A stretch of 64,000 nucleotides of DNA from NCBI RefSeq assembly GCF_000373745.1, contig NZ_KB892357.1, positions 1 to 64,000 on the forward strand. The letters are read 5' to 3'. A program made the position numbers and the translations under genes. This document shows positions 28,490-37,425 of this stretch, in pieces. The number at the start of each line of letters is the position of its first letter. Within the stretch, counting starts at the first letter, position 1. Source of the DNA: Oligella ureolytica DSM 18253. GTDB taxonomy: Bacteria > Pseudomonadota > Gammaproteobacteria > Burkholderiales > Burkholderiaceae_B. The notes under the pieces were generated by a model. That model was not told the origin of the DNA, did not search any database, and saw only the letters and a list, made by a program, of their open reading frames with translations.

Positions 28490-28975
28490 ATGTCTGAACA
28501 AGATAATTTAGTACCACAATTGCAGCAATTGCTGCGTACTAAGCGCAGTGCCTCTCTTGCCACACTGACCAACCAAGGCGAACCTTTTGCCTCAATGGTG
28601 CCCTTTGCCATTGATAAAAAAACGGCCAATTTGGTCATTCATATCAGTGAATTTGCAGCCCATACACGCTACATACAACAGCGTCCGACTGCTTCATTGA
28701 TGATTTGCACCAGTGAAGAAGCGGACAAGCCTGTGCACGATCTCTCACGCGTGACTTTTGCAGTCAAGGCCACAGAACCTGAACGTGATAGTGAAGAATG
28801 GAGCTACTATCGTGATATTTATTTAGAACGCTTTCCTGATGTAGAGTTTATGACCCACTTCAAAGATTTCCATTTCTTTGTCTTGGAAATTACTCGCGTC
28901 AGACAAGTCGCAGGATTTGGGGCAGCCAAAACGCTCAATGTTGATGACGTTAAAGAATTGATTCAGAAGCTGTAA
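28490..28975 (+). CDS. HutZ/HugZ-like heme-utilisation protein (pyridoxamine-phosphate-oxidase fold)
   Basis: A 161-residue split-barrel protein. The N-terminal RSASLATLTNQGEPFASMVPFAID is typical of the family, and the segment RVRQVAGFGAAKTL near residue 140 is the HugZ/HutZ C-terminal signature. Such proteins bind heme and take part in its breakdown or handling. AAGGAATA precedes the ATG at 28490. It ends the receptor-ABC-HutZ cluster and is followed by a terminator. The length suits the short HutZ type rather than long HugZ. Confidence 0.85.
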   Translation: MSEQDNLVPQLQQLLRTKRSASLATLTNQGEPFASMVPFAIDKKTANLVIHISEFAAHTRYIQQRPTASLMICTSEEADKPVHDLSRVTFAVKATEPERDSEEWSYYRDIYLERFPDVEFMTHFKDFHFFVLEITRVRQVAGFGAAKTLNVDDVKELIQKL

Positions 28976-28988
28976 TTTCAAATTAAAA

Positions 28989-29005
28989 GGGGCTTTCAAA
29001 GCCCC
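28989..29005 (+). terminator. Terminator after the hutZ-like gene
   Basis: GGGGCT pairs with AGCCCC around TTCAA, followed by CTTCT. It lies 14 bases past the stop and in front of the convergent porin gene. Confidence 0.55.
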
Positions 29006-29080
29006 CTTCTATCACAAATCTTTATTACTATTTTCCAACTGATTACTCAATATCGACACTGAACACGTTTTTCTTTTTTA

Positions 29081-30181
29081 CTAAAAACGATGGCGGATAC
29101 CAACACTGACTAACCTCGATTTCAACCCATCTTGAAAGAATGCATTTTTAGCATAAGAGGCGTAGGTATATAAATTTGTGCGTTTCGACAGTTTATAGCT
29201 ATAACCTAGGGCGAAAACATTTTGTTTTTCCAACTCATCACCCACTAAGTAGACGGATTTGCTACTAATCGCCGCTCTTCTTGGATCGGCCATCCGCCAA
29301 GCAGCACCGATTTGCCCATTACCCATTGGAATAGCTAGACCTACATGATATGAATTCAAGTCAAAGCCTTCAGCCGCTACGAAGCTACCAGTCTTTAAAT
29401 CACCCACGTTGCCCCCGGCAAACCAACCGTCTTTGGTTTTACCAAAACCAAGAGACAAGGTCAGGGCATCAAAATCATAGGACATACCGGCAGCCCATGC
29501 TTGAAGCCTATGACTCATACCCTCTTTTTTTAGTCTAATCCTGTCATAGACAAGAAAAGCCTTGACTGCCCCTTGGTTATAACGCAAACCTGTAGTGATG
29601 GCCTTATCATCGGTACTACCTTCTTCACCATCAATGGTGGAAGAATAACCTATACCTCCTTGAAAACCAGAGATAGTTGGGCTTTGATACATAACCATAT
29701 TGTCATAACGCACAGAATCTAAAGAGCTGAATGCCATCCCAATTGATAATTGGTTATAACTGGAACCTAATGGATCCAGGATATTTTTCCCGTACTTATT
29801 GGAAATATTGGTCTGCCGTCCAAACTCTAAGCGCCCCCAGTCTTTATTGGACAGTCCCAGGGTACTCTGACGACCAAATAATCTACCACCTTGCTTACTT
29901 TCGCCAGTCAAAAGGTTAAACCCGCTTTCGAGTTGAGCAACTACAGTGGTTCCATTACCTATATCTTCTTCAATTTTTAAACCCCAACGACTGCCAGGTT
30001 GTCCGGCATCAATGGCGCCGGTTTTTGTATTTGAGTAATAACCTCCATGTAATGGCCCACTCACTTTTTCATAGGCGTAACCAGCAGTCACCGACCCGTA
30101 TAAAGTAACACTTGTGTCCGCCTGTGCCGTTGTAAAAGGTAGCACACACAAAGCTCCACATAAAACAAAATTTTTTCTCAT
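29081..30181 (-). CDS. Gram-negative porin, Burkholderiales type
   Basis: A 366-residue trimeric-porin-family protein. The signal peptide is MRKNFVLCGALCVLPFTTAQA, and the mature protein begins with the invariant SVTLYGSVTAGYAYE. It has the EDIGNGTTVVAQLESGFNLLTGESKQGGRLFGRQ stretch and ends in SVGIRHRF with the terminal Phe needed for barrel assembly. It differs clearly from the two porins at 57-60 kb. It lies just after the end of the phn operon in the same direction, 31 bases from phnL, without shared function evident. Confidence 0.93.
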   Translation of the reverse strand: MRKNFVLCGALCVLPFTTAQADTSVTLYGSVTAGYAYEKVSGPLHGGYYSNTKTGAIDAGQPGSRWGLKIEEDIGNGTTVVAQLESGFNLLTGESKQGGRLFGRQSTLGLSNKDWGRLEFGRQTNISNKYGKNILDPLGSSYNQLSIGMAFSSLDSVRYDNMVMYQSPTISGFQGGIGYSSTIDGEEGSTDDKAITTGLRYNQGAVKAFLVYDRIRLKKEGMSHRLQAWAAGMSYDFDALTLSLGFGKTKDGWFAGGNVGDLKTGSFVAAEGFDLNSYHVGLAIPMGNGQIGAAWRMADPRRAAISSKSVYLVGDELEKQNVFALGYSYKLSKRTNLYTYASYAKNAFFQDGLKSRLVSVGIRHRF

Positions 30182-30212
30182 AAAATAAACCTTTATTAAC
30201 TATAAAAACCCA

Positions 30213-30824
30213 CTAAAACAATTGAATCGACTGGTCAACCCAAGTTTCATGAGTGTGACTACTAAAGATCACTAGCTTCTGTCGGTCTTTTTCTTTTTTA
30301 AGAAGTCTAACAACCTGATGGAAGCGCTTAGGATCCAAGCCCGTACAGGGCTCATCAAGTAACAGGATTGGTGTCTCGGAAAAAACAGCTCGTAACAACA
30401 CAAATCGCTGCAATTCACCACCCGATAAATCGGTGGCACAGCGTTGTAAGAGCTCCGGCGCCAAGTCGAGATAAAACAGTCTTTCATGGAGTTCATCTAT
30501 AGAGTAATCAGTGAACCAGTCAGACATTCTGCTTCGCGGCAACACCAGGGGGTTTTGAGCTACATAAGTCATTAGTCTTGGCCGTACAAAAGCAAGTTGA
30601 GCTGGCGACATCTTGCCCAGGTCAAGACTTTGTCCATTGTCAAAGTTAATAATCAGACTACCCTTGCCAATACTTCGGCTGCCCCAAATCCGTGCCAATA
30701 AAGTCGATTTACCAACACCCGAAGGTCCCCACAGGTGCACTAGCTGCCCGCTGTCAGCTCTAATTTCTAACGGTATGGAAGCGGTTTCACTTTGAAAGAA
30801 AAGTTGAAGAGTCTTAGTGTTCAT
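30213..30824 (-). CDS. phnL: PhnL, ABC-type ATPase of the carbon-phosphorus lyase system
   Basis: A 203-residue ABC ATPase. Walker A is GPSGVGKSTLL near residue 33, the signature is LSGGELQRFVLLRA near 133 and Walker B is TPILLLDEPCTGLD. PhnL is required for the C-P lyase pathway and binds the PhnGHIJK complex as a dimer after PhnK. It is about 20 residues shorter than E. coli PhnL. The start overlaps the phnK stop by one base. Last gene of the operon. Confidence 0.9.
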   Translation of the reverse strand: MNTKTLQLFFQSETASIPLEIRADSGQLVHLWGPSGVGKSTLLARIWGSRSIGKGSLIINFDNGQSLDLGKMSPAQLAFVRPRLMTYVAQNPLVLPRSRMSDWFTDYSIDELHERLFYLDLAPELLQRCATDLSGGELQRFVLLRAVFSETPILLLDEPCTGLDPKRFHQVVRLLKKEKDRQKLVIFSSHTHETWVDQSIQLF

Positions 30825-31588
30825 TAGATCATCGCTTTAACTAGCGCCTCGGCGGTAGGATGCTCGGGTTCCGTTAGCATGCGGTCAATGACGGCTTGGC
30901 TTACCACCTTACCCTTATCCATCACCAATACACGATCGGCAATCAACCGTACAAGACGTAAATCGTGGGTAACAAACACCATAGAAAGATTCCGCTCGGT
31001 TTTAAGGTCTAATAAACAATCAATAAACTCTGCTTGAGACACTGAATCTAAGGCTGAAGTCGGTTCATCCAAAAACAGTATTTCAGGTTCATGCACTATG
31101 GCTGCGGCAATCTGAACACGCTGTCTCATCCCGCCGGAATAGGTTGCTACCGAATCATCTAACCTTTCCAACGGTAGCCCCAAACGCTCACTCAAAGCTT
31201 TTGCGCGAGACAATGCATCACTCGCACTATTAAGACCAAGATCAAATAAGCGCTGCGCTATGTTAGCGGCTGCTGAGAGTTTCAAATTTAGTGTTTTGTC
31301 GGCATCTTGCGCGACATAGCCCATTAATTGTCTACGTAGTTGATAAATCCTGTGCGTATCCGTCCTTTGTATATCATGCTCTTTGAGCTTAAATAGATGA
31401 CACTCACTTGGACTATCCTTACCAACCAGGATATTTAACAAGCTTGATTTACCAGCGCCCGAAGGCCCTACTATCGCTAATACTTCTGAGGGGTAAAGTT
31501 GCAAATCACATGCGCTAAGGATTTGACGATCAGACTTGACTAAACTCACCTGCTGAATATCAAGCACTGGTGGTGGCAACTTAAACAT
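30824..31588 (-). CDS. phnK: PhnK, ABC-type ATPase of the carbon-phosphorus lyase complex
   Basis: A 254-residue ABC ATPase that docks on PhnJ in the C-P lyase core complex. Walker A is GPSGAGKSSLLN near residue 39, the signature is YSGGMRQRVQIAAAI near 156 and Walker B is EILFLDEPTSALD. I start at ATG 31588, which overlaps the phnJ stop by eight bases and gives the family length; an open frame reaches 31738 but lies inside phnJ. Confidence 0.93.
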   Translation of the reverse strand: MFKLPPPVLDIQQVSLVKSDRQILSACDLQLYPSEVLAIVGPSGAGKSSLLNILVGKDSPSECHLFKLKEHDIQRTDTHRIYQLRRQLMGYVAQDADKTLNLKLSAAANIAQRLFDLGLNSASDALSRAKALSERLGLPLERLDDSVATYSGGMRQRVQIAAAIVHEPEILFLDEPTSALDSVSQAEFIDCLLDLKTERNLSMVFVTHDLRLVRLIADRVLVMDKGKVVSQAVIDRMLTEPEHPTAEALVKAMI

Positions 31589-32393
31589 TGGCACGACTCC
31601 AACAAGCTTCAGAATCTGAACAAACCCAATCAGGCTTCTCACCGGTACCAATATTGTCCAGATAATGGGTACTCGTTCCGCAAACCTTGCACATGCCCGA
31701 AACCTTAGGTGGAATGCAACTAACATCGCTAAACGCAATACTTTCTACCTGTGTGTACGCCGGTAAAGCGTAAATCCTACGTTCACGTGCCGCACCAAAG
31801 ACCTGAATCGCCGGCATCTGGTTCATGCGCGCATTATCCATGACAGGTATAGGTGAAGGTGACATTAATGCGCCCCCCTCAATCAAGACCGGATGATCGT
31901 ATCCAAGACTACCCTCTCCTTGCTTTAACCAACGCTCAAATAAAGAGGTCAAAATCAAACCATAATCATGATGCGCATGCCGCATTCGCGACTCCTTGGC
32001 ATTATTAATAAAACCACGCAGGGGATCAGGACGTGGCACCTGATAAACTAATACCTGCCCTTCTTTGAGAGGTGTCTCAGGAATACGCTGACGAGTTTGA
32101 ATCAAGGTCGCCTCAGCAGTCGATTCAGTGGCCACAACATTAGCTGTTTTAAGAAAAAAATCACGAATATTCAACGCATTAACAGTATCGTCTGAACCAT
32201 GGTCAACCACTTTAAGCTTATCCTTTGGGTGTAATAGCGATGCCGTCACCGCTATACCCCCTACGCCCCAACCATAGGCAATAGGTAATTCAGGTATGAC
32301 AAAGGGAATTTGTCGCCCGGGCAAGCACAGGGCTTTGATAATTTTTCGGCGCACTTCGCGCTTGGACAACTGATCAAGGTAAGCGTAATTCAT
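31581..32393 (-). CDS. phnJ: PhnJ, radical-SAM carbon-phosphorus lyase
   Basis: The 270-residue catalytic subunit that cleaves the C-P bond of ribose-1-phosphonate 5-phosphate using an Fe-S cluster and S-adenosylmethionine. It begins YAYLDQLSKREVRRKIIKAL. The cluster Cys residues are near the C-terminus: GMCKVCGTSTHYL and WVCSDSEACW. These match the PhnJ-type (non-CX3CX2C) arrangement and are intact. It overlaps phnI by four bases (ATGA). Confidence 0.96.
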   Translation of the reverse strand: MNYAYLDQLSKREVRRKIIKALCLPGRQIPFVIPELPIAYGWGVGGIAVTASLLHPKDKLKVVDHGSDDTVNALNIRDFFLKTANVVATESTAEATLIQTRQRIPETPLKEGQVLVYQVPRPDPLRGFINNAKESRMRHAHHDYGLILTSLFERWLKQGEGSLGYDHPVLIEGGALMSPSPIPVMDNARMNQMPAIQVFGAARERRIYALPAYTQVESIAFSDVSCIPPKVSGMCKVCGTSTHYLDNIGTGEKPDWVCSDSEACWSRANV

Positions 32394-33421
32394 AGTTTTT
32401 TCTGAGCATGGACTCGACGTAATCTAGCGATGTCCGCATCAAAGTCCGAATAATGTGGTAATTTCAAATGACTAACGTAGCCCGAAGAAGCGACGCCATC
32501 GACATGCATCAGCACATCCGCAGAAAGGTTTTGATCGCTTTTCACCGCTAGGTCTACAACACCCATGGCGACCGCTTTACGTTCATTGGCACCAAAAGCA
32601 ATCCCAAAGCCTTCGAGCAATTGGGCTTCTTGCCCAAAGTCCGGCATCAGGGTAGTACACGCAGTTAAATCAATCTCACCCACTGAAACCGTCAAGCCAA
32701 GTTCTTCTACTGCCACCATCACCTCAATAGCACCGGCGCTAAGCTCGGCCACATAAGGATGGGTTGAAGATGCCCGACGTAAACTCTCATATGCTAAACC
32801 AGTCAAATAACCTTCTTCACCACGCACCAGAGTTGCCAATCTCTCACTGCTTCCAACTTCAAGCGCAGTCACTTTACGGGTAATATCAACCGGCTCTTGC
32901 GGCGCTTCTCGTCTAATTAAATCCTCATAATGAGTGGTTTGTGTAGAGTTTTTATCGACGGCGACTGCCGGTGATTCAGACACACTCTCTGATGACTCTG
33001 CGTTGGGCTGTGATGAATTAGCTAAACTAAAATCAAGCAGTCGATGAGTATAGTCATAGGTTGCACCAAGGATCTGACCACCAACCAATTCTTTTTGAGT
33101 CGCTGAAATATGGCGTGTTCGCTTTAAATGATTCAAATCCAGCATTTCCGCCGCACCAAAATCAACCAACTGCGCACGATGAGCTCGTAACAGAAAAACC
33201 GCTTCGGCCATGTCACCTTGAGACTGTTTTAAGGCAATTGCCGCTAAACGCCGGTCATAAAGCCCGCCTTCAGTCATAACTCGATCAACAGCTAAAGCCA
33301 TTTGCTCAATAATTTGTTCTATAGCTATTTCATCTAGGCCTAAATCACCGCGTCTCGCTTTGTCCACAGCAGCTCGAGAAGCCGCTATTGCTTCAGCCCC
33401 ACCTTTTACCGGCACATACAT
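32390..33421 (-). CDS. phnI: PhnI, C-P lyase core subunit
   Basis: A 343-residue subunit; with PhnG, H and L it catalyses attachment of alkylphosphonate to ribose triphosphate, and alone it has nucleosidase activity. It begins MYVPVKGGAEAIAASRAAVD, the family N-terminus. The segments VYxx-type SRAAVDKARRGD and QIIEQMALAVDRVMTEGGLY follow. The start overlaps the phnH stop by one base. Length is close to E. coli PhnI. Confidence 0.95.
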   Translation of the reverse strand: MYVPVKGGAEAIAASRAAVDKARRGDLGLDEIAIEQIIEQMALAVDRVMTEGGLYDRRLAAIALKQSQGDMAEAVFLLRAHRAQLVDFGAAEMLDLNHLKRTRHISATQKELVGGQILGATYDYTHRLLDFSLANSSQPNAESSESVSESPAVAVDKNSTQTTHYEDLIRREAPQEPVDITRKVTALEVGSSERLATLVRGEEGYLTGLAYESLRRASSTHPYVAELSAGAIEVMVAVEELGLTVSVGEIDLTACTTLMPDFGQEAQLLEGFGIAFGANERKAVAMGVVDLAVKSDQNLSADVLMHVDGVASSGYVSHLKLPHYSDFDADIARLRRVHAQKKL

Positions 33422-33978
33422 TAGAGCAACTCCAAACGCAGATGACGGGGTATAGCTACCATTTTCTTACCCGCGCAAAGCAATAAATCTATCCCACACG
33501 GATAAGAATCATGTAAAGCAATATGGTCAGTAATAACCCCTTCATTTAAACCAGAAAAAAACATTCGTCGCGCAGCGGGCAAACCAGCTCCTGTTGCTTC
33601 GACACATAAAGAGCCGCTGGACTCTGAAATGGCATCAATTTCTATCACAACCATCGCACCATCTTCCGGCGCCTCACGGCTTCCAATGGGTATATCAGTT
33701 AAATCAACAAGTGTTGATGTCGCAAAAAACCATTCAGCTTGACTACTAATCGTCGCTCCGGTAGCCAGTACCTCATGCTCTAGTTTTAAGCTGTCATTGC
33801 TTAATACAGCACCTGTTGTACTATCCAAGAAGCAAGCAATAACCCCATAAACAACATCAATATCTAATTCATAAACGCGCATAGGATAACCAAAAGCCTG
33901 CAAAAAACGACGGTAGCGCTGTGTATTTTGATGCAGAATTTGAGGACTATCAATTTCTGTATTTAAAGGAATCTTCAT
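33421..33978 (-). CDS. phnH: PhnH, C-P lyase core subunit
   Basis: A 185-residue subunit of the PhnGHIJ core. Typical features are QRYRRFLQAFGYPMRVYEL near residue 20, DIPIGSREAPEDGAMVVIEI near 96 and ATGAGLPAARRMFFSGL near 127. It lies five bases after phnG and overlaps phnI by one base. Confidence 0.93.
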   Translation of the reverse strand: MKIPLNTEIDSPQILHQNTQRYRRFLQAFGYPMRVYELDIDVVYGVIACFLDSTTGAVLSNDSLKLEHEVLATGATISSQAEWFFATSTLVDLTDIPIGSREAPEDGAMVVIEIDAISESSGSLCVEATGAGLPAARRMFFSGLNEGVITDHIALHDSYPCGIDLLLCAGKKMVAIPRHLRLELL

Positions 33979-33983
33979 TTAAA

Positions 33984-34433
33984 TCACGATGTTTTAGTAG
34001 TAAAAAATTGCACTGAGGTGGATGACACCAACATTTCTCGCTCAACGTTTATTTGAGCAAGACGCTCTCGAATCGGCACTAATATGATGTGCCTCTGTTC
34101 ATCACCCAGCTCCTGGAATAAGGCATCAAGGTAAGCCGCTAATTCAGCTTTGCGAAGATTTGAACCCAGCTGTACTGCATAACCTCGAACCTTACCCAGT
34201 TGAATTACACAACGACTGCAAGTTGCTTCACCAAACTGAAAAGCGACGGCACCACCACCTGCACGAGTAGTCAACTGCAATAAGCCGGTTTCCGGTCCAG
34301 ATATGATCTGCGGTTGTTTATTTTTACCCAAATCAGCCCATAGGCTCTCAAGGTACTCACACTCCGCTCTAGCTAACAAAGCAAGCCATTCTGCCCGTTG
34401 TGGATTGCTTGCCTGGCTGTTCAGCTCCTTCAT
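33984..34433 (-). CDS. phnG: PhnG, C-P lyase core subunit
   Basis: A 149-residue subunit of the PhnGHIJ core complex. RAEWLALLARAECEYLESLW near the start and GATCSRCVIQLGKVRGYAVQLGSNLRKAELAAYLDAL near residue 70-105 fit the family. The start overlaps the stop of the upstream ABC ATPase gene by four bases (ATGA), placing the C-P lyase genes in the same transcript as the importer. Confidence 0.93.
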   Translation of the reverse strand: MKELNSQASNPQRAEWLALLARAECEYLESLWADLGKNKQPQIISGPETGLLQLTTRAGGGAVAFQFGEATCSRCVIQLGKVRGYAVQLGSNLRKAELAAYLDALFQELGDEQRHIILVPIRERLAQINVEREMLVSSTSVQFFTTKTS

Positions 34434-35254
34434 TGTTGCCCCTTGGCATATCTACAATCAACACCCAAGTTCAAATTGTCATAGCTTTGATTTAATCCAA
34501 AGATTGGGCACACAGTACTTTGTCGATACTCGCCTTCTTGCATCTGCAAACGACGCAAGCGGATTTTATATAGCCGTGATAATTCGGCCTCGCTTAATAA
34601 TTTATCCGCTGCACCAAAGCGTATTTCATCCTTTTCATGCATCAACAGCACCTTATCGGCTAGATAAAGGGCGTGTTGCGGATTATGGGTAGTAAAAATA
34701 ACTGTATGACTGCGCTCAGAGCGCAACTCATACAAAACGCTCAGTAGCAAGTCCTGATTAGCAAGATCCAGGGCTGCGGCAGGTTCATCTAAAATCAACA
34801 GATCAGCTCCGGTTGCTAGCGCTCTTGCTAATAACACCAACTGACGCTCACCTCCAGACAATGAACCAAAACGTTGATTAGCCAAGTGACTTGCACCTAC
34901 TCGCTCCAAGGCATCAAACGCTCTTTCCTGATCTCGGCGAGTCGGTAGAGAAAACATTGGAAGCAATGCAGCGCGCGCCATTAAAACCACATCTAAACTG
35001 CGATGCTCTTCACTGCCATGTTGATGCTGTGGCACATAACCGATTAAACGCGGTATTTTCCGTCGACCGCGAGTTAGCGTCTGAGTACCGATTAATGATT
35101 TTAGCAAGGTAGTTTTGCCACGGCCATTAGGCCCTAAGATAACCATCGTCTCGCCTTTAGTAAGATGGAAACTGAGATTGTCAAATACTACGCGAGAACC
35201 AAAACGCACTTCAGCTTGCTCTACGCTAACATGAGCAGTTTTTAATTCATTCAT
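34430..35254 (-). CDS. Iron-siderophore/cobalamin-type ABC transporter ATPase (FecE/BtuD-like)
   Basis: A 274-residue ATPase of the FecCDE group. Walker A is GPNGRGKTTLLKS near residue 39, the signature is SLSGGERQLVLLARALA near 130 and Walker B is LLILDEPAAALD. The C-terminus carries an extra tail of about 40 residues after LLSEAELSRLYKI. I use ATG 35254 with AAGGGG six bases upstream. It overlaps the permease stop by one base and phnG by four. Confidence 0.9.
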   Translation of the reverse strand: MNELKTAHVSVEQAEVRFGSRVVFDNLSFHLTKGETMVILGPNGRGKTTLLKSLIGTQTLTRGRRKIPRLIGYVPQHQHGSEEHRSLDVVLMARAALLPMFSLPTRRDQERAFDALERVGASHLANQRFGSLSGGERQLVLLARALATGADLLILDEPAAALDLANQDLLLSVLYELRSERSHTVIFTTHNPQHALYLADKVLLMHEKDEIRFGAADKLLSEAELSRLYKIRLRRLQMQEGEYRQSTVCPIFGLNQSYDNLNLGVDCRYAKGQQ

Positions 35255-36312
35255 CACCAGCCCCTTCTTTTGCGGGTGCAGAGTAAATATACAAAAACGG
35301 GAGCACCAATTAAGGCTGTCAATACTCCCAAAGGTATTTCTGCTGCCACTAAACTACGCGCTAAAGTATCAATAAAAATCATAAAAGTAGCCCCTAAAAT
35401 AATGGTGGTCGGGTATAACTTAAATTGATCTTCTCCTACTAAGAGTCGAGCCATATGAGGAATCACCAACCCTACCCAGCCAACTACACCAGACGCAGTG
35501 ACGCAGGTACCAATGACCAAAGAAACCAGGCCAAACACCATCAATCGCGATTGCTTAACCTTGATGCCAAAGGCCTGAGCCTCGTCATCACCCATGGCCA
35601 ATACTGCAATACGAAAACGCATTTGGTTAAGCAGAAAAATACCGACTATTAATGGAATAGACGTTAGTGCGACTTTGTTCCAACTGGCAGTGGCAAAGCT
35701 ACCCATCAACCAAAAAACAATGGCTGGTAAACTATCCTCAGGATCTGCTACGAATTGAACCAAGGACACCCCTGCAGCAAATAAAGCATCAATTACTATC
35801 CCTGCCAACACAATGGTCATCAATGTTCGACCAGCAACATTTGAGATGAACACCACCAAAAATAATGCGCCGAAAGCAGTAATAAAAGTCGCCCCCATCA
35901 ACATAGGCCCACTTATACCGATCAGGATAGCTAAGGTACCGCCCAGTGCTGAACCGGATGAAAGCCCCAAGACCTTGGGAGAAACCAAGGGGTTACGAAA
36001 CAGTGTCTGCAGCGCCACCCCACTAATCGCCAAGCCGGCACCAGTAATACCTGCTAAAAGAATTCGCGGTAAGCGCACATTTAGTACCACCAATTCTTGA
36101 ATGCTGCCGCTACCCAACCCTAAAACTCCACGGTATAAAATTGAAAAGACCTCGGGGTATGAGATGTTATAACGGCCTGCAACTAAGCCAACAAAAGCAG
36201 CAAGCAGTAAAAGCATCACTAGCACAGGCCAGTAAACATATCGAAAAGAGCTAAAATCCACTCGCGATTTTTGTTGATTGTCCGTATTCACTAAAGTTTG
36301 GCTATTACTCAT
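35254..36312 (-). CDS. Iron-siderophore/cobalamin-type ABC transporter permease (FecCD family)
   Basis: A 352-residue inner-membrane protein with about ten hydrophobic segments. The FecCD family landmarks are RLPRILLAGITGAGLAISGVALQ near residue 80, NPLVSPKVLGLSSGSALGG near 108 and VGLVIPHMARLLVG near 280. It should import a metal chelate or corrinoid. It overlaps the binding-protein gene by four bases. Confidence 0.93.
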   Translation of the reverse strand: MSNSQTLVNTDNQQKSRVDFSSFRYVYWPVLVMLLLLAAFVGLVAGRYNISYPEVFSILYRGVLGLGSGSIQELVVLNVRLPRILLAGITGAGLAISGVALQTLFRNPLVSPKVLGLSSGSALGGTLAILIGISGPMLMGATFITAFGALFLVVFISNVAGRTLMTIVLAGIVIDALFAAGVSLVQFVADPEDSLPAIVFWLMGSFATASWNKVALTSIPLIVGIFLLNQMRFRIAVLAMGDDEAQAFGIKVKQSRLMVFGLVSLVIGTCVTASGVVGWVGLVIPHMARLLVGEDQFKLYPTTIILGATFMIFIDTLARSLVAAEIPLGVLTALIGAPVFVYLLCTRKRRGW

Positions 36313-37403
36313 TTCTTACTAAAGACCTGATAGCCTCTAGCCTCACCATTCATCTCAACCCGTAAAATCTGATCGATTTCGGCTTCCGATAACGCGTAGT
36401 TATATAAAAGCTGAAAACGCTCGGGCAATTCTGCACGTAAGTCAAACTGGAAAATTTCAGGATGAGTCAAGTTAGCTAACCACATCCATGTAAATGGGCT
36501 CTCATGCGAGGCACTATCCCAGATATAACCACCCACCGGCGTTTTATAAACACGCTTTTCTTTGGCTGCAGTTAATTGTGAAAACAATGGATGGTCGTAA
36601 ATAACTTCAAGCCCAGCATCAATTTCTTCAGAGGAGAGCATGATAATATCGGGATCCCATTCTAAAATTTGCTCAATACTGACTACTTTTTCTACACCAA
36701 CGCCATCGGCTACATTAACGGCACCGACCAACTCAATAAAGGTCTGCTGCCAGCTTTTTTCACCAGTTGCCCGTAAACGTGATTTAGCAGAACGCAAATG
36801 CAAAATACTTGGCTTGTCTTTTATATCAGCTGCCGCTAGTGCCGAAGTAATCTCGTTAATAACCTCGTCACGCCACTCAATCAAGCGATTATATTTTTCA
36901 GTTTGTCCCGTGATTTCGGCCGCCATGCGCATATTTTCTCGTGCTAACTCTTCTGTTCCGTTATTGCCACCACCGACCATAAGTGCAACCGGAATACCAG
37001 CATTACGTAAGGGCGCAATTAAATCGTCTCCACGACCACCCCACTGAATCACCAAATCCGGTTCTAATGCAGCTATCCCTTCAACATTGGGCATCCAACC
37101 ACCACTTTCAGCAACTACATCACTACTGATATCGAGTGCTTCAGGAAACATGACGCTCATCATCCCGTTATTAAAGGCTCGTTTGGAACCTTGATTCATA
37201 CCCACAATACGTTTGGAAGAACCTTCGATAGCGATAAACGTCGGAGCGGCAGGATTAGGTAAAGTAACAATACGCTCAGGCTGTGCTTTCAAAACAATTT
37301 TTTGACCAGTCACATCGGTAAATGTAAATTCCTCTGCTAAAGGGCTAGCCGATAAACAAAACAGCATGGCGAAACTGGCAACACACTTCTTTTTCAAATT
37401 CAT
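36309..37403 (-). CDS. Periplasmic substrate-binding protein, siderophore/cobalamin type (Peripla_BP_2)
   Basis: A 364-residue protein with a signal peptide (MNLKKKCVASFAMLFCLSASPLAEE). It has the class III binding-protein pattern: VTDVTGQKIVLKAQPERIVTLP-like start, ALEPDLVIQWGG near residue 110, and ILEWDPDIIMLSS near 235. The family binds ferric siderophores, heme or cobalamin. The ATG at 37403 gives a proper signal peptide. First gene of the nine-gene operon and directly behind a Fur-like box. The ligand is unknown; the fused C-P lyase genes hint that it carries a phosphonate. Confidence 0.9.
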   Translation of the reverse strand: MNLKKKCVASFAMLFCLSASPLAEEFTFTDVTGQKIVLKAQPERIVTLPNPAAPTFIAIEGSSKRIVGMNQGSKRAFNNGMMSVMFPEALDISSDVVAESGGWMPNVEGIAALEPDLVIQWGGRGDDLIAPLRNAGIPVALMVGGGNNGTEELARENMRMAAEITGQTEKYNRLIEWRDEVINEITSALAAADIKDKPSILHLRSAKSRLRATGEKSWQQTFIELVGAVNVADGVGVEKVVSIEQILEWDPDIIMLSSEEIDAGLEVIYDHPLFSQLTAAKEKRVYKTPVGGYIWDSASHESPFTWMWLANLTHPEIFQFDLRAELPERFQLLYNYALSEAEIDQILRVEMNGEARGYQVFSKK

Positions 37404-37425
37404 ATGACTTTCCAATAAAACCAAA

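Noticed and set aside
34303-34692. 129-residue plus-strand frame over phnG and the ATPase gene
   Set aside because: It crosses two overlapping conserved genes on the other strand, so it is a shadow.
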